Origin: Metellina segmentata
Lineage: Eukaryota > Arthropoda > Arachnida > Araneae > Tetragnathidae
Length of the DNA: 64,000 bases
Direction: 5' to 3'
Assembly: GCA_947359465.1 (NCBI GenBank)
Contig: OX375883.1
Coordinates: 19,594,088-19,658,087, forward strand
The notes under the pieces are model-generated. The model was given only the letters and a program-made list of their open reading frames with translations, was not told where the DNA came from and ran no database searches. Position 1 is the stretch's first letter. Every line of letters starts with the position of its first letter. The position numbers and the translations under genes are program-made. This document shows, piece by piece, positions 21,871 to 34,584 of the stretch.

Positions 21871-23722
21871 TGAGCAGTGCCCATATTCGTGACTCAAATT
21901 TGCGCTGCGATGACATCAGCCGATCACGTCAGAGCAAGTTCAATAGGTATTTATAACATTCTTTCAATGATGCTCTTTTGAACGCGAAATCGTTAATATT
22001 TATGTATCATTTGTATTTTTCAACTCATTAAATTTTTCCCACTGCGGTGTTTAGGGACACTCAAAAATTAACCCTGATACCCCAGTTTTCAAGAGTAATT
22101 CGTATGCTACTTGAAATATTTATTCATGAATCGATGATATGCGTAGCGCCTCAACCTCCGGTAAAATAATTTTGAGGGGAGAAACAGAACCAAAAATAAA
22201 CTGCCTAGAAGTTCATTAAAAAGTTAATAATAGTAAAACAAATTATTGAAAAAGAGATTAATAAAGAACTGAATATGGAAGAGTTATCGGATCGGGTCAG
22301 TTTGTTTGGGAACCCTCCCAAGTACTGACTGCGATCATAAGTGCTTGTCTTAGATGTTCTTCCGAGGCGGATACTCTGCTTCCAATATGGCATTGCTTGT
22401 CAGAATTAGGGATGTTAAGCGAATCACAGAACTGTTACTCAATCACCGATACTTGTGAATCACAGTTAGTACCTATCATTGAAATTTCAAAATAACAGTG
22501 ATTGGGTAGCAGTGATTCAGTAGCGGTGATTCGGTAACAGTGACTAAACTGATATCGCTAATTTGTTAAAACAAAAAGTTTCAACACAGTGTTGTTTAAT
22601 TTTTAAAGTATAAAATTTATTGTCTTTTAAAAAATTGGTTCTCTGGATTTCCTTGTTAGACTATGTGTGTAGACAAAATAAATGTTACGTGTTAGAATAT
22701 TTCCTGTAATGGAATACCCTAGCTCTCCCTCTATTCTACAAAACTGTTTTATGACATCGTCAATAATTGGCATTTTTGTTTATGAAATAAAATCTTGAAA
22801 TTTACCCTCCTGTTTATAAAAGATTAGCCTTTTGGCAACCAGTACTAATGAGCTCTCTGCACAACAGTGTGAGAAATATATCCTAAACAAATTTCTGTGT
22901 TTTAAAATAAGACCTTTCGAATTCGGTGAAGTTTAGAAAAATATCGCTTTTTTGTTATTAGCAACTTTATTTTCCATACTTATAATTTGGAAGCAGCAGG
23001 GTTAAATGACTTGAAATATGGCATTCAATGTTAAATTTTTATATACATTCTAAATTTTACACCAAAATTGAGTGTTTATATGCAATTTATTGTGAAGACA
23101 ATCTATCGACAAATGTGACATATATGAATTTTTAAAAATCATGGAAAACCATATTATCTTTGGCAAATCAAAATAGTTAACCTTAGATTTGAGTGTTGTA
23201 AATATAAATGAATTCGGAGATAAAAATAAGTATGCCTATTATTTATTTAATAACTAAAATTAAATAATTTGCATTCAATTGAAAGCAAATCAAATATTTT
23301 AATGCATACCTAAAAATGTTAAAAAGATATTATAATCTGCAAAAACCTGTTATGAGCTGCTTCTAAGTTACCAACATTAGTTTATTGAGGAGGAAAAGTA
23401 TCTTCAGAGAAAAAAGTTACGGGCTTTTTACAAAAAACGGTTCATCGTCTGAACAAAATTGTTTAATGCAGTTTAAATTGTAAGTTTGTAGAGTTGTATT
23501 GCTTTTGTTTACATTAAAAAAAAAATTTGTGGACAGTTCAGTTATTCCGGAATGAAAGAAATTTGCGGGTTCGAACTGGGTTCTCCGGCGTAGTAAGCCA
23601 CCACGCTACTGCCTCAGTGTCGTATTTTAAATTCTACAGCATTACTACTTTCGGAATTTCAAACATGAATAAGCGCATCCCGTTGCTAAGAGGTAATTTA
23701 CATTCAGCCAATCAGATTCACT
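21871..23722. other. Unassigned stretch with GTGATTC-rich patch
   Basis: No gene supported. Bases 22,420-22,560 contain repeated variants of CAGTGATTCGGTA and AATCACAG, echoed near 23,800-23,870 (GTCACAGTTAGAACTGTTACTG). This suggests the ends of an unrecognised repeat about 1.4 kb long. Confidence 0.4.
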
Positions 23723-23816
23723 CACAGTTTATAATCACAATCACAGTTTATAATCACAATCACAGTTTATAATCATAATCACAGTTTATAATCACAATCA
23801 CTGTTTAGAATGATAT
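23723..23816 (+). repeat. 19-bp tandem repeat, about five copies
   Basis: Unit CACAGTTTATAATCACAAT starts at 23,723, 23,742, 23,761 and 23,780. A diverged fifth unit begins at 23,799. Confidence 0.95.
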
Positions 23817-24529
23817 ATTCATCAGTTGCAGTCACAGTTAGAACTGTTACTGTGAAATTACTGTTTGTAACGTTTCTAGCGAGAATTGTACTTGAAATAA
23901 CGGAACGGACGTATCAATTACGGAGTATCTTGCAGAGAACTGCAAAGCTCCACATCAGAATTAATAAAGAATTTAATGATTGTAAACTCAAAAATGAGGG
24001 AAGAAAGTTGAAGGTAGCGACAATGCGCAATGAAAAAACGATAATAAGTGAGATAGTTGATAGAGTTTAATAATTGATACAATTAGGAGTCCAGCTCACG
24101 TTCCAAAGGGGTGGGGTGGGGGAGACAAAGAGCAAGGACGACGAATCAGTACCGAAAAGAATTGGCAAAATGCATGAGCTATGGTGATGATTTAGGAGTT
24201 GGTGGTGATAAGATGAGGATTGTACTTGAAATATTCATTATCAAAGAGCAATGCTCAACTATATAATGTTTAAACGTGAAACTTTCCTGGCAGTACTAAT
24301 AGTAGTTCAAAAGAGCTAGTAAAGAGGTCGCTAGTGTAAAGATCGCTATGGCAGCGATAACAATTTTGGCGATTTCCCATCACTTTTGTCTTTTGGGACT
24401 TACTGCGCAATCTTTGTGAGAATGTTCTCTGGTGGCAAATGGTAAACTGCAATGTGTTATTTTGGTACTTACTCAAAAGGAGACCGCACAATATCAACTG
24501 TTTCAAGGTACAACTGTCCCAAAGTACGA
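23817..24529. other. Unassigned stretch
   Basis: Contains a G-rich tract (GGGGTGGGGTGGGGGAGA near 24,109). ORFs on both strands have no recognisable domain. Confidence 0.45.
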
Positions 24530-24735
24530 CACCTTTCCTTTCATATATTTCTGTTTGCATTATCACTGTGTATTATTTGTAAACCTATATTGCTATATCA
24601 TACAAGAAGATTTAGTCTTTCTTTGTGTTTAGAGTCGGGTAGAGTATATGGGAGCAATATATATTTTTTTGTTTTTATTAAGATGAATGTATTTGAATTT
24701 CAATATTTTTGTACAATTCCTTCTGGGATTGTCAG
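24530..24735 (+). repeat. Right arm of the distant inverted repeat
   Basis: Inverted partner of 20,590-20,790; see that entry. The ORFs here (24,432-24,769) are shadows of the repeat. Confidence 0.7.
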
Positions 24736-25816
24736 ATGGAGTATAAATAGCCTAAAATGTTATATTTAACTTATGTTTTTACCACTGATAGCTAAATGCG
24801 GTTGGTGTGCACATGTCCACAGTAGCCCCATGGAGGCATTTGTTTATTCAGGCCTTATTCTGGTTAATTTAAACCATTTAGAGCAAAGATGACTATCAAA
24901 ATCGCTAATTAATGTATTCATTTATAACATACTGTGGCCTTTTTTTTAAATATTGAATTAAAACAGTCTAATTTTGTAATTGAAAGACATATCAAGAACT
25001 TACTTGTCCACCATGAAAACTTATTTTCATAAATTGCTACCGAACTATCAAGTGTGTGGTCATGCAACTACATGTGGAAGTTTATATCAGTGCTGCTATT
25101 CTGCAAAAACTTGCGGAGAGATTTTGACTTACAAATAGCAGAATTATTTAAGTTGTCCACACTTGCCCCCATCTCCCCTACCACAAAAAGAACCGCTATT
25201 TTAAAGAAAACAGCCAATTTAACACGTATGATCGTTCTCTAAGTATTGGTCAAAAGGTGGATTTGTATAGAAAACAGACAAACGTCAACTTTGATTTATA
25301 TATCTAACAGAAGTTCCGTTATTCCATCTGCCGCTGAATGGAATTTTCAAGAAAAATTGCGTTTGCTTCAAACTAAATTAGTAACGAATGCTGTAACAAT
25401 TTAATTTACCATCTTTTCACATTGATGATGAAATTCGAAAATATAGCATACTAGGTGAAAAAATGGCTCAATGAAAACATATTCATAGGAAAACTAAGTG
25501 CAAGACTATCCACCGAAAATTCGCCGTTTTTACTGAAATTGAATGCACGGGAATATTCGTAGTCACTCGAAAACTTAAAATCAACTTCAGCAGAAATGTG
25601 ACGAGTATGAAAAAATTATATGGTTGGATACAACATGTATGCATATTTGCGTCCGAAGTAAATTGTAGAAGCGATGGAGAAGTCAAATTGGTATAAAAAA
25701 TTTTTTCCCGCACTTTCAAATGATGCCAACATTCTTTAATGAAAAAAAATTGATGATGACCTTTAAATCAACATATTATTAATTCAATCCGAGCAAAGCC
25801 GGGTATTTCTGCTAGT
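24736..25816 (+). mobile_element. Probable non-autonomous Helitron; only the 3' end is defined
   Basis: The sequence at 25,789-25,816 (CCGAGCAAAGCCGGGTATTT then CTGCTAGT) has the Helitron terminus layout: a short GC-rich hairpin about 10 bases before CTAG, followed by T (CTAG at 25,812-25,815). The 5' end (TC after an A) could not be placed, so the left coordinate is arbitrary. No Rep/helicase coding is visible in the preceding kilobase, so this is a non-autonomous copy if the call is right. Confidence 0.55.
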
Positions 25817-26337
25817 AGACTATATTACAATAGAGATTTGCATACCAGTGTCTTGGGCGCTGCAAAACAGTCCAATATTCAAATGCCGTAGCCCCATAAA
25901 TGATCACCACAAAACAACCACCACCGCTCGAGCTCTCTAGCAGATCTCTCGGTGTCACCAGAATTTTTAGGGAATCAGTTAAAAATCACGTGCAGTCAAA
26001 ACCAATCGTATGGCTGTCGAAGACCATCTGCGCGGCATGAGCAGATGAAGGGCCTAAAAATTTTAGAAAACAGACTCCAACGAAAAACGCGTTATTGATA
26101 CAAAGCATGGAATAAAAAAAAATTATAAGCTTGCAACACAGAAATTCCGTGTGAAAAAAAGAAGTCATTGTATCGTCAGACAAATTGCTTACAACAGAGA
26201 TTCCCATCCTGTGGTACGCGGCAACGTTTCAGGTGGTACGCAAGAATGATACGAGCGACCCAAATATTCTACAAAGTTTGTTCGATTTTTTAGTATGTGC
26301 AACCACGTTATGCTATTTCTTATGCCATTTGTTGCTA

Positions 26338-26489
26338 GTTGTGTGAGAGTAGTTTTCTGAATTTTTGTATATAAAAGATAAATATAGAAACGGAGTAAGT
26401 GTTGAAGAGGACTTAAGAGTGAAGTTAAGCACCATTGCTCCTGATATTGATATTTTAAAAGACAAACAACAGTTTCGCACTAAAAATTG
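26338..26489 (+). pseudogene. hAT transposase (ZBED5-like) C-terminal tail
   Basis: A frame ending at a TGA at about 26,487 reads SEFLYIKDKYRN, VEEDLRVKLS, PDIDIL. This resembles the end of the hAT dimerisation region in ZBED5/SCAND3-type proteins (usually KNKYR...EADLR..LS...P.I..L). The preceding CESS residues are in another frame, so a frameshift lies near 26,355. Nothing further upstream is recognisable. Flanking repeats of GTGGTA(C/T)GC (26,213, 26,232, 26,784) are probably part of the same element. Confidence 0.65.
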
Positions 26490-27059
26490 ATTTTTGATTA
26501 GGTTAATCTTTGTTTGCTTAGTTTGTACTAATTTTTTTAAATTAGTTGTTTTTAGACCTGTGAGTAAAAAAATAAAACTGTAATTTTCAATGGTCGTTTA
26601 ATTTTTTTCCTTCATTAAAACATCGTTAATACGAAATACAAGTGCATTAATCATAAAATATGAAGCTTTCTCAGAATTTTAATTAAAATAAAACAAGCCA
26701 CCGGGCACTTTTCTGCAATTAGATATCTGTTTCTAAAAAAAATATCGGAATGGTGGTATTCCAAAAACTTCTAAAAATTTCAAGTGGTATGCAGTTACTA
26801 AAAGTTTGGGTACCCGTGGGTTTGATTATATGAGGACATCGAAATAACTTTTTACGTAACACATTATTTTTTTATATTTCGTTTTTTAATGTACGTATAT
26901 AGAAAACTTCAATTTTATTAAATATTTTTCTTCCGAGCTACTGTTTTTATTCGGCCTTGGTCCCAATTAAATAAAATTTATACGTATTTATATATGAAGT
27001 TGTAACCCGACATACACGAATTCGACTTACGCGGTTTTCCGTTCGTTGTAAGACGGTTC
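26490..27059. other. Unassigned AT-rich stretch
   Basis: Probably the 3' part of the hAT remnant and flank. No coding signal. Confidence 0.4.
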
Positions 27060-27067
27060 CAAGAAAC

Positions 27068-28407
27068 TAGAGTGCCTATATAATAAGAGTGGCGACATAC
27101 GGGAAACACTTTCTGATTGGCTTAGAGACCTTTTCTACCGCCCGAAGCGGTATTTTCCCAGCTCCCGTAGACTTAACATGGGAACTTTTTGTGTGTTCGA
27201 GAAAAACGTGTGTATATTAAATTAAAAAGAAAATATAGCTTATTCGTGTTCCATTTCGTGTTCTAGAATGTTTATTTATAATTATTTTAGTGTTTTGTCA
27301 GTGTAAATTTGAAGACTTTTTAAGTAAATGGCTTTGTTTGAACAACATGCTGTTTCCCGCTTCTTTGGCGATGTAAACATAGCGCCAAAGGCAGTTAGCA
27401 AGTTTTAAACTTTTGATAATGCGTTGTTTTTTTTAGCTGTTTCCTTATTATAGGTTTTCAATAACCTAAGCCGAATTGAATCATCAGAAAAGCAGAGAGT
27501 AAATTGTAGCAATGCTTTATATAAAAAGAATAAAAGAAATGTTTTTATAAAAGTGTTATTTTTGATGCAAACTTTCATCTTTATTTTGCTGCTAGATCTC
27601 GGAACAAAACCACCACATCAACATTTATCTGTGAATTTGGATATAAATGCGTACAAATGCTGTTTTTATCTTGAGATTATTCTTGTATGTTTAGGCCAAT
27701 ATTTGCTCATAATTTAGTTTCAATCTGTTAATTCTATTTTTCATATGAAAATGTGGTAGATTATTATTAACAAATGTGTACTGATGGTGTTGATTATTTT
27801 TGAAATTTTGTGTCTTTTGACTTGTATAAATGGATGAAACTTAAAATTAAATTTAAGTGGGTTAAAATTTTGTGTTATGCATTAAAAAGGTCGAATAAAA
27901 ATGTTCAGTATCTTTTCTGGTTCGGTTAATGTAAGGAAAGGATTAATCACACTAAAAAAAACTACATGTGTTGAACAGTTGGTTGAAAGAAAGTTTTATT
28001 TTAAGGAACTATCCAAGAAAAAAGGACATTTCAAATCTATTTTTTGTTTAATGTTATAAAATTAATGCGTAAACTTCTATCACACAGCATGGAAAGAATT
28101 TAAAGAAAAAACTTGTGCCTGAGAGAAACAACACATCAGATCTTATTTTATTTAACACTGAAGTTATAAGCTTAACTTTATTCATTTTCTTGTTAATATT
28201 CACGAAAACAAGTTCAATAAGTCGTGAGCATAAAAATTACGGGACATAAACACTATCGCCAAAAGAAAGAGAGAGGAGGAAATGTGGGAAACCGATGGAA
28301 GAAACATATTCGCCCAGCAACCGATTCTGGTAGAAAAATGGCTGCCGCGCATGTGCATTGGGCCAAATTTGGTCCCTTGTCGCCACTCTTATTATATATG
28401 CACTCTA
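27068..28407 (+). mobile_element. hAT-like non-autonomous transposon, copy 1 (1,340 bp)
   Basis: Terminal inverted repeats begin TAGAGTGCCTATATAATAAG on the left. The right end, reverse complemented, begins TAGAGTGCATATATAATAAG, and the match extends through GAGTGGCGACA. The element is flanked by the perfect 8-bp duplication CAAGAAAC (27,060-27,067 and 28,408-28,415). An 8-bp duplication plus a TAGNG start suggests the hAT superfamily; P elements also make 8 bp. No transposase is encoded. The short ORFs at 28.2-28.5 kb are terminal-region shadows. Confidence 0.88.
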
Positions 28408-28415
28408 CAAGAAAC

Positions 28416-28994
28416 GAGCCCTTTGGAGGAACGCCAACAAAGTGGAAGATCTTCGTTTTGAGCATCGACGTTCTAACAAAGTAGACGGAGCATGTACACG
28501 CAGCTTTATTTTTTCTCACACCTCTCAGTTTGAAGATCTCTCACGTGGTTGTAGGAAAAAGCATGAATGAAAGATTGACATTTTCGCAAAAACGCAATGG
28601 GACTGAAACTGAAATCGAATGAAATAAACCTGTGCAACCAGGACTTAAATTGCTAGTCTGGTTAACATTCATCTCAGCATTAACTTAAATGAGCACACCC
28701 CTATCGGTAACTGTTCGAACTACATGTTTCCATAAAAATAAATCGACCTCTGCTAGACCAAGGCTAAACTTGATCGTAACCGTAGGTTGTACAGGCTGAA
28801 TCATTACCCAAAAGATCAAAAGAGCCGACGTAACTGAAAGTTTCCAACTCTTACCGCTTGAGAGCGCTGTCACCCTACCAAGAAAAGCAGGTTGTTTACC
28901 ATTGGATTGCATAGAAATCGTGTTCTGTATTCGCAGTATTTTCGATTTAGTGATTATTTTAAAGCCTTAAATCAGTAAAAAATTGATAGAGACA
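28416..28994. other. Unassigned stretch upstream of the THAP-like exon
   Basis: No element ends recognised; it may hold the promoter and leader of the THAP-like exon. Confidence 0.4.
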
Positions 28995-29231
28995 ATGGTG
29001 AACTGTTGTGTGCCGTTTTGTACGTCTTATCATACTCGTAGTAAGAAGTTTCAAGAGCAAGTAGGGGAATATGTATCATACCATGAGTTCCCCAGCGACT
29101 CGACCCTTCGAGCACAGTGGTTGGAAACAATCTCTAGATATAACAAAGAAATTATTCATGAAAAGACACAATATTTACATTTTCTAAAAGCAGATATTAT
29201 ATTTAAAAATTTGTCTTCACAGTTTTTTTAA
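28995..29231 (+). CDS. THAP-like zinc finger exon, truncated
   Basis: The first ATG (28,995) gives MVNCCVPFCTSYHT, then YHEFPSDSTLRAQWLETISR. This matches the start of THAP domains (M-x-x-C-C-x-x-x-C, then HxFP, then R..W...I.R). The second half of the C2CH finger (C-x2-H and the AVPTA box) is absent: the frame runs into AT-rich sequence and stops at 29,229-29,231. It could be a first exon whose splice donor I cannot place, or a remnant of a P-element/THAP9-type transposase. THAP domains bind DNA through zinc. An alternative upstream in-frame start (TTG at 28,983) is unlikely. Confidence 0.65.
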   Translation: MVNCCVPFCTSYHTRSKKFQEQVGEYVSYHEFPSDSTLRAQWLETISRYNKEIIHEKTQYLHFLKADIIFKNLSSQFF

Positions 29232-31140
29232 TACATGCATATTAAAAATTTTTTAATTAAAAATGATCATTTTTTGAATTTATAATTTATAAAAACACTT
29301 ATATTTTATAACATATCAATAATTTTTAAAATAGCTGAAGACAAATTCTTTTGAAGAATATACATACCAAATTTCATGCAATTATCTTGAATAGATTTTG
29401 AGTTATATCATTTTAAAGTTGGGAAAAGTGTGAAAAATCCATCATGGAGAAAAATCACCTTAAAAGTTTCATTAATGAAAATCATTTACAAAAGTGTTGA
29501 TTACTCCGAGTACGTAAGTAAATGCGTTAATGTCTTCAGACCTTTGGTTAAGGTTTATTTTGGCTAATGGTACCTTTTTACGGTACAATTTGCATGCAAT
29601 TGTACTTTTGTTAGCAGTTTTTCGTATAAGTCGACATATTTTTCGTTTCAAAACTTTGACAGCTATCAAAACGTTCTTTTGTTTATAACTTCGGTTCTAC
29701 TTAAGATATCATAAAATTGGTGTCAAACAAAAGAATCAAATTTCAAATTTTTTGAGAATATAAAACAAAAAAGGACTTTTTGAAGGTTTTTTTGTGTTTC
29801 AGCACCCCCCCCCCCCTCTTAAATAAATCTATCTTAAAACTTTATAGTAAATGCTTCATTTTAAGTATCCCAAATTTCACTCTGAACATTGCTTATAGGC
29901 AGAATAAATAAAAAAATTTATATGAATACTCATTTACTTGAATTAACATTACATGTCTGAGATTTTGTTTATGATCAATTTTATGAATAATGTATCATAA
30001 TTAGTGTGGCTAACTAATGGTAGTAAATAATACTGTAATATTTTAAATTATTCATTCCCCCCCCCTCCCTCCCTGAAGTCCTAAAATTGTTTTTAATCTA
30101 CTAAGGATTCTTGTACCTGATAGCTAATATATGCTATAAGAAATTTTTTTGTTTAGTCTAAGAAGGGTGACAAAAATTCTTTTTGAAAAGAAATATTAAA
30201 ACCTATTTGTAATCAATTTTCTAAAAACCGAAAAAACTACCAAGAGTGGAATGTTTTTAGGATTTGATAACTTTTCACATATTTTATTTTCAATAAAATC
30301 TAGCTTTCTCCCTGTTAAAAAACATGCGAATCCCCGCGATCCGTTTTCAAGATTGCTTCCACTAGATGGCGCTGGCAGCCTACCGTTCTAGTGTTACATC
30401 CCGAAGAGCGCAATGAACAAGCCTGATCAGACACGGAATCCAGTTAAGCCTTGGCTAGACAAAAGAAGTGAGCCGAGGAGCATCACAGTTGTCACAATCC
30501 TTTTCGAAACTCCTCCAATGAACAGCGCCATCTGCCCCTCTCTCACGAGTGAAGACGATTGACACCCTGTCCCCTGTCTACCCTCCTCTCCTTGTATTTT
30601 TTGTATATTTTATATCATTGAATAATACGAAGCATTTTCCATTGTCAAGAAACTCTTTTATATATGTCTAAAATCCTTAGAGGAGGAATAAATCTTACTT
30701 ATCTCTCCTCTATGCTAAAATCCTGATATGTGATTAAAGCCCATTCATGGCTAGGTTCCCTAAAAACTCCTCAGATTGGAAGTAGTGTGCATTTGTCTCT
30801 GTCGTTATAACGTGTATGGTCCGTGATGTTCATAAAATAAAAAACCTTCTGTAGTCAGCTTCAGATCTTTATTCAAAATCCATGGTTCTTATTCATCTTT
30901 GTGGAGAAATTTTCACAGTAGTCTCACAGCATTTATTCATCTTCAAGATGAAGATGGTTTGTTTCTTTACACTTGTTCCAATGAAATCTACCAGTATTAT
31001 AAAATATTAATTTTATATATATATTAGTAGTCGGTCCCACCAATTATCTGGTAGAGATTTTATATAGTCATTTTTTTTTAACGTGTTAGCTTCTTTAATG
31101 AGATGTTAGCATGTAGCTAATGACTGTGGGAGTACTGAGA
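29232..31140. other. Unassigned stretch with C homopolymers
   Basis: Poly-C tracts lie at about 29,804-29,817 and 30,057-30,066. No gene found; ORF 29,472-29,669 lacks features. Confidence 0.5.
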
Positions 31141-31149
31141 AGCGGAGGG

Positions 31150-31255
31150 ATAGAAGGAATCTTAATGTTAAAACTTAGACGAATTGCCGCTAGATGGCGT
31201 ATACGTTGTATGCTTTTTTTTTTAGTTCTGCAGCGGTAGGGAAAATTTTTTGCCG
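31150..31255 (+). repeat. Unit A left inverted end
   Basis: Block order: AAGGAATCTTAATGTTAAAA, AATTGCCGCTAGATGGCG, TTAGTTCTGCAGCGGTAGGG. The mirror image lies at 39,640-39,745. Confidence 0.75.
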
Positions 31256-31500
31256 ATTTGAAAAAATCCCTGTACAGTCGAGGAGAGGAGCTGGATAGTG
31301 GATTATATAACGGACTTCTAATGTAAGTGGAAAAATTAGGAATAATTCATTTGTCTTAAGACGTATTCTTTTGAAAGATTGGATGAAACTGAAAAGTAAG
31401 TACCATCTCCTTCAATTTTGAAAATGTTTTTTGATATCGTTGATATTTAAATTCATAACATTGTGGAAAAAATTTTACGCGTTTGACCGTTGGTTAGACA

Positions 31501-32848
31501 TAGAGTGCCTATATAGTAAGAGTGGCGACAAGGGACCAAATTTGGCCCACTGCACATGCGCGGCAGCCATTTTTCTACCAGAATCGGTTGCTGGGCGAAT
31601 ATGTTTCTTCCATCGGTTTCCCACATTTCCTCCTCTCTCTTTCTTTTGGCGATAGTGTTTATGTCCCGTAATTTTTATGCTCACGACTTATTGAACTTGT
31701 TTTCGTGAATATTAACAAGAAAATGAATAAAGTTAAGCTTATAACTTCAGTGTTAAATAAAATAAGATCTGATGTGTTGTTTCTCTCAGGCACAAGTTTT
31801 TTCTTTAAATTCTTTCCATGCTGTGTGATAGAAGTTTACGCATTAATTTTACAACATTAAATAAAAAATAGATTTGAAATGTCCTACTATTAATGGATAG
31901 TTCCTTAAAATAAAACCTTCTTTCAACCAACTGTTCAACACATGTAGCTTTTTTTAGTGTGATTAATCCTGTCCTTACATTAACCGCGAACCAGAAAAGA
32001 TACTGAACATTTTTATTTGACCTTTTTAATGCATAACACAAAATTTTAACCCACTTAAATTTAATTTTAAGTTTCATCCATTTATACAAGTCAAAAGACA
32101 TGTAATTTCAAAAATAATCAACACCATCAGTACACAGTTGTTAAAAAATCTACCACATTTTCATATGAAAAATAGAATTAACAGATTGAAACTAAATAAT
32201 GAGCAAATATTGGCCTAAACATACAAGAATAATCTCAAGATAGAAAATATATAACAGCATTTGTACGCATTTATATCCAAATTCACAGATAAATGTTGAT
32301 GTGGTGGTTTTGTTCCGAGATCTAGCAGCAAAATAAAGATGAAAGTTTGCATCAAAAATAACACTTTTATATAAACATTTCTTTTATTCTTTTTATATAA
32401 AGCATTGCTACAATTTACTCTCTGCTTTTCTGATGATTCAATTCGGCTTAGGTTATTGAAAACCTATAATAAGGAAACAGCTAAAAAAACAACGCATTAT
32501 CAAAAGTTTAAAACTTGCTAACTGCCTTTGGCGCGATGTTTACATCGCCAAAGTAGCTGGAAACAGCATGTTGTTCAAAAAAAGCTATTTACTTAAAAAG
32601 TCTTCAAATTTACACTGACAAAACACTAAAATAATTATAAATAAACATTCTAGAACACGAAATGGAACACGAATAAGCTATATTTTCTTTTTAATTTAAT
32701 ATACACACGTTTTTCTCGAGCACACAAAAAGTTCCCATGTTAAGTCTACGGGAGCTGGGAAAATACCGCTTCGGGCGGTAGAAAAGGTCTCTAAGCTAAT
32801 CAGAAAGTGTTTCCCGTATGTCGCCACTCTTAGTATATAGGCACTCTA
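31501..32848 (-). mobile_element. hAT-like non-autonomous transposon, copy 2 (1,348 bp, inverted)
   Basis: Same family as 27,068-28,407 but in the opposite orientation: ends TAGAGTGCCTATATAGTAAG and, at the right, GGCACTCTA. It is flanked by its own 8-bp duplication GTTAGACA (31,493-31,500 and 32,849-32,856). About 95% identical to copy 1 by eye. It interrupts unit A; unit B lacks it at the matching place (near 41,530). No transposase is encoded. Confidence 0.9.
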
Positions 32849-32856
32849 GTTAGACA

Positions 32857-34560
32857 GATCTAAGAAAAATTTGTTTCAGCTTTGATCTTGAATTGTTACG
32901 CTATTGCGTTTATTATGTTTTTGAAGTGTAATCTTAGTTTTTTTTTTAGGTAGTGTGTGATTGTTTGATCAGCAGTTTGTTTTTTGATGCATAATTACAC
33001 ATATTCTAGTTTTTGAGATTATATTACATAAACGTTCACAAATTGAAAATATCTGATTCTATTGAAATAGACCATTTCTTACAATTTTGTTTCATAAAAT
33101 CTTACTCATTTCAATGATTTATTAAAATGTTTCAGGGTATGCTGATTTAAAATCATGATTTTAATCAAGTGATCAAACTGGTGAGAGGAACATAATGTTT
33201 GTAAACAAAATGTAAAGCAGTAAAACAAAGTGAAACTACCATGAATCTTATTGTAAGGTTCCTCTCTGGCCATTTCTGTCTTTCTTGGTAAACTGCTCTG
33301 TTCTCCTGGTTCCATTGCAGTCAGACCAGAATAATTGGTATAAACCTAATAATTCAGTCATAAAATTGCAAATTAAATTCACTGGTCGGGGAGTTTTAGG
33401 CTGGCACACTGCATGAAGGCCCTATATGTCTTTCTTGTGTTGAAAGAAATGCCATGTTTAGTATAATTATCTTTATCCTAGAAAACAAATTACTTAGGGG
33501 ACACGTACCAAATTTTTTATAAAATTTATGAATGATGCTTTCCTGTATAATTCTACCCATTTTTTTCAGTATGTACCAGCAAGTTCAATTTAACTTAATG
33601 GAGGGCAGTAACAGATTTATGGGTGGATTCTAGCCCAGGGTAGCAAAAAGTTTTGGAAAAATACCAAATGCACAACAGCAATAAAAATGTTAAATAATTT
33701 AAAAATAAAAATAACATGTTTGAATTTTGAATGTCACTGTATGAAATTACTAGAAATAACTCGAAAGCCTACAGGAGGGGAGGGGAGTACCTAACTCCCC
33801 CATAACTGAGTATAGGCTCGTTTGAGAACTAAGTTTTTATTTTAACTTCAGTTCCTTATATTCAAGCAAACAGTATTTTCTCAATATTTGTTATTGAAAT
33901 ATTGGTAAGAGTTGTTTTGCTGATTGTTTATATCAAATTTTATTCCAAATTCTCGTATATGTTAAAATAAACAATGTTTTTGTCGATCTGGTTCTGGTTA
34001 TACCAAACCACTGTTGAACAAAATTAGGGTGCTACTAATGATTTTGTGCTATTGATACACCTATGTGAAGAAAGTGTAAAAGGGAGGTGAGGTGTAGAGG
34101 GAATATCATTGCTGATGGCAAGGAGTGGGTTGGCAAGTTGACGGTAGCCACGGCAGCAGAAGTATAAATCCGCCACTGAAATGGGGCGGTTGTTGTTCAG
34201 TGGGTTTCTCACTGCATTAGTGGCTTGCAAGCTGTAGATAACATAGATTCAATTCATATAACTCTACCCTGAGTGTATTTATTTATGTGTCAAACATTTC
34301 CTGTTTGTGTATGCATACCTAATTCTGTTTTTACACAACCTTTTTTTACTCAAATTCAAAATATTCTCTTTTGTACGCGAGTCAATTTTGATTAAACACG
34401 AGTGGGCCAAGCCAATTTTTAAGAATTTATTTGCCCAAATTTTAAGAATTTTTTTTATTATTATTGGCATAGTAGTATCATCAGTTATATTACACACACA
34501 AAGAGGCTGCCTAACAGCTAGTGTATGCGTTTTGGAACGCGTGTTTTCATTTACCAGTGC
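32857..34560. other. Unit A internal non-coding
   Basis: No gene supported. From 33,870 onward it aligns with unit B at 49,781 onward; the 33,130-33,870 part has no clear partner. Confidence 0.5.
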
Positions 34561-34584
34561 GTACATCGATGTATCATCAATGTT

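Noticed and set aside
28224..28570. ORFs on both strands near 28.2-28.5 kb and 31.5-31.7 kb
   Set aside because: They lie in the terminal region of the hAT-like elements and appear in both copies as repeat shadows.
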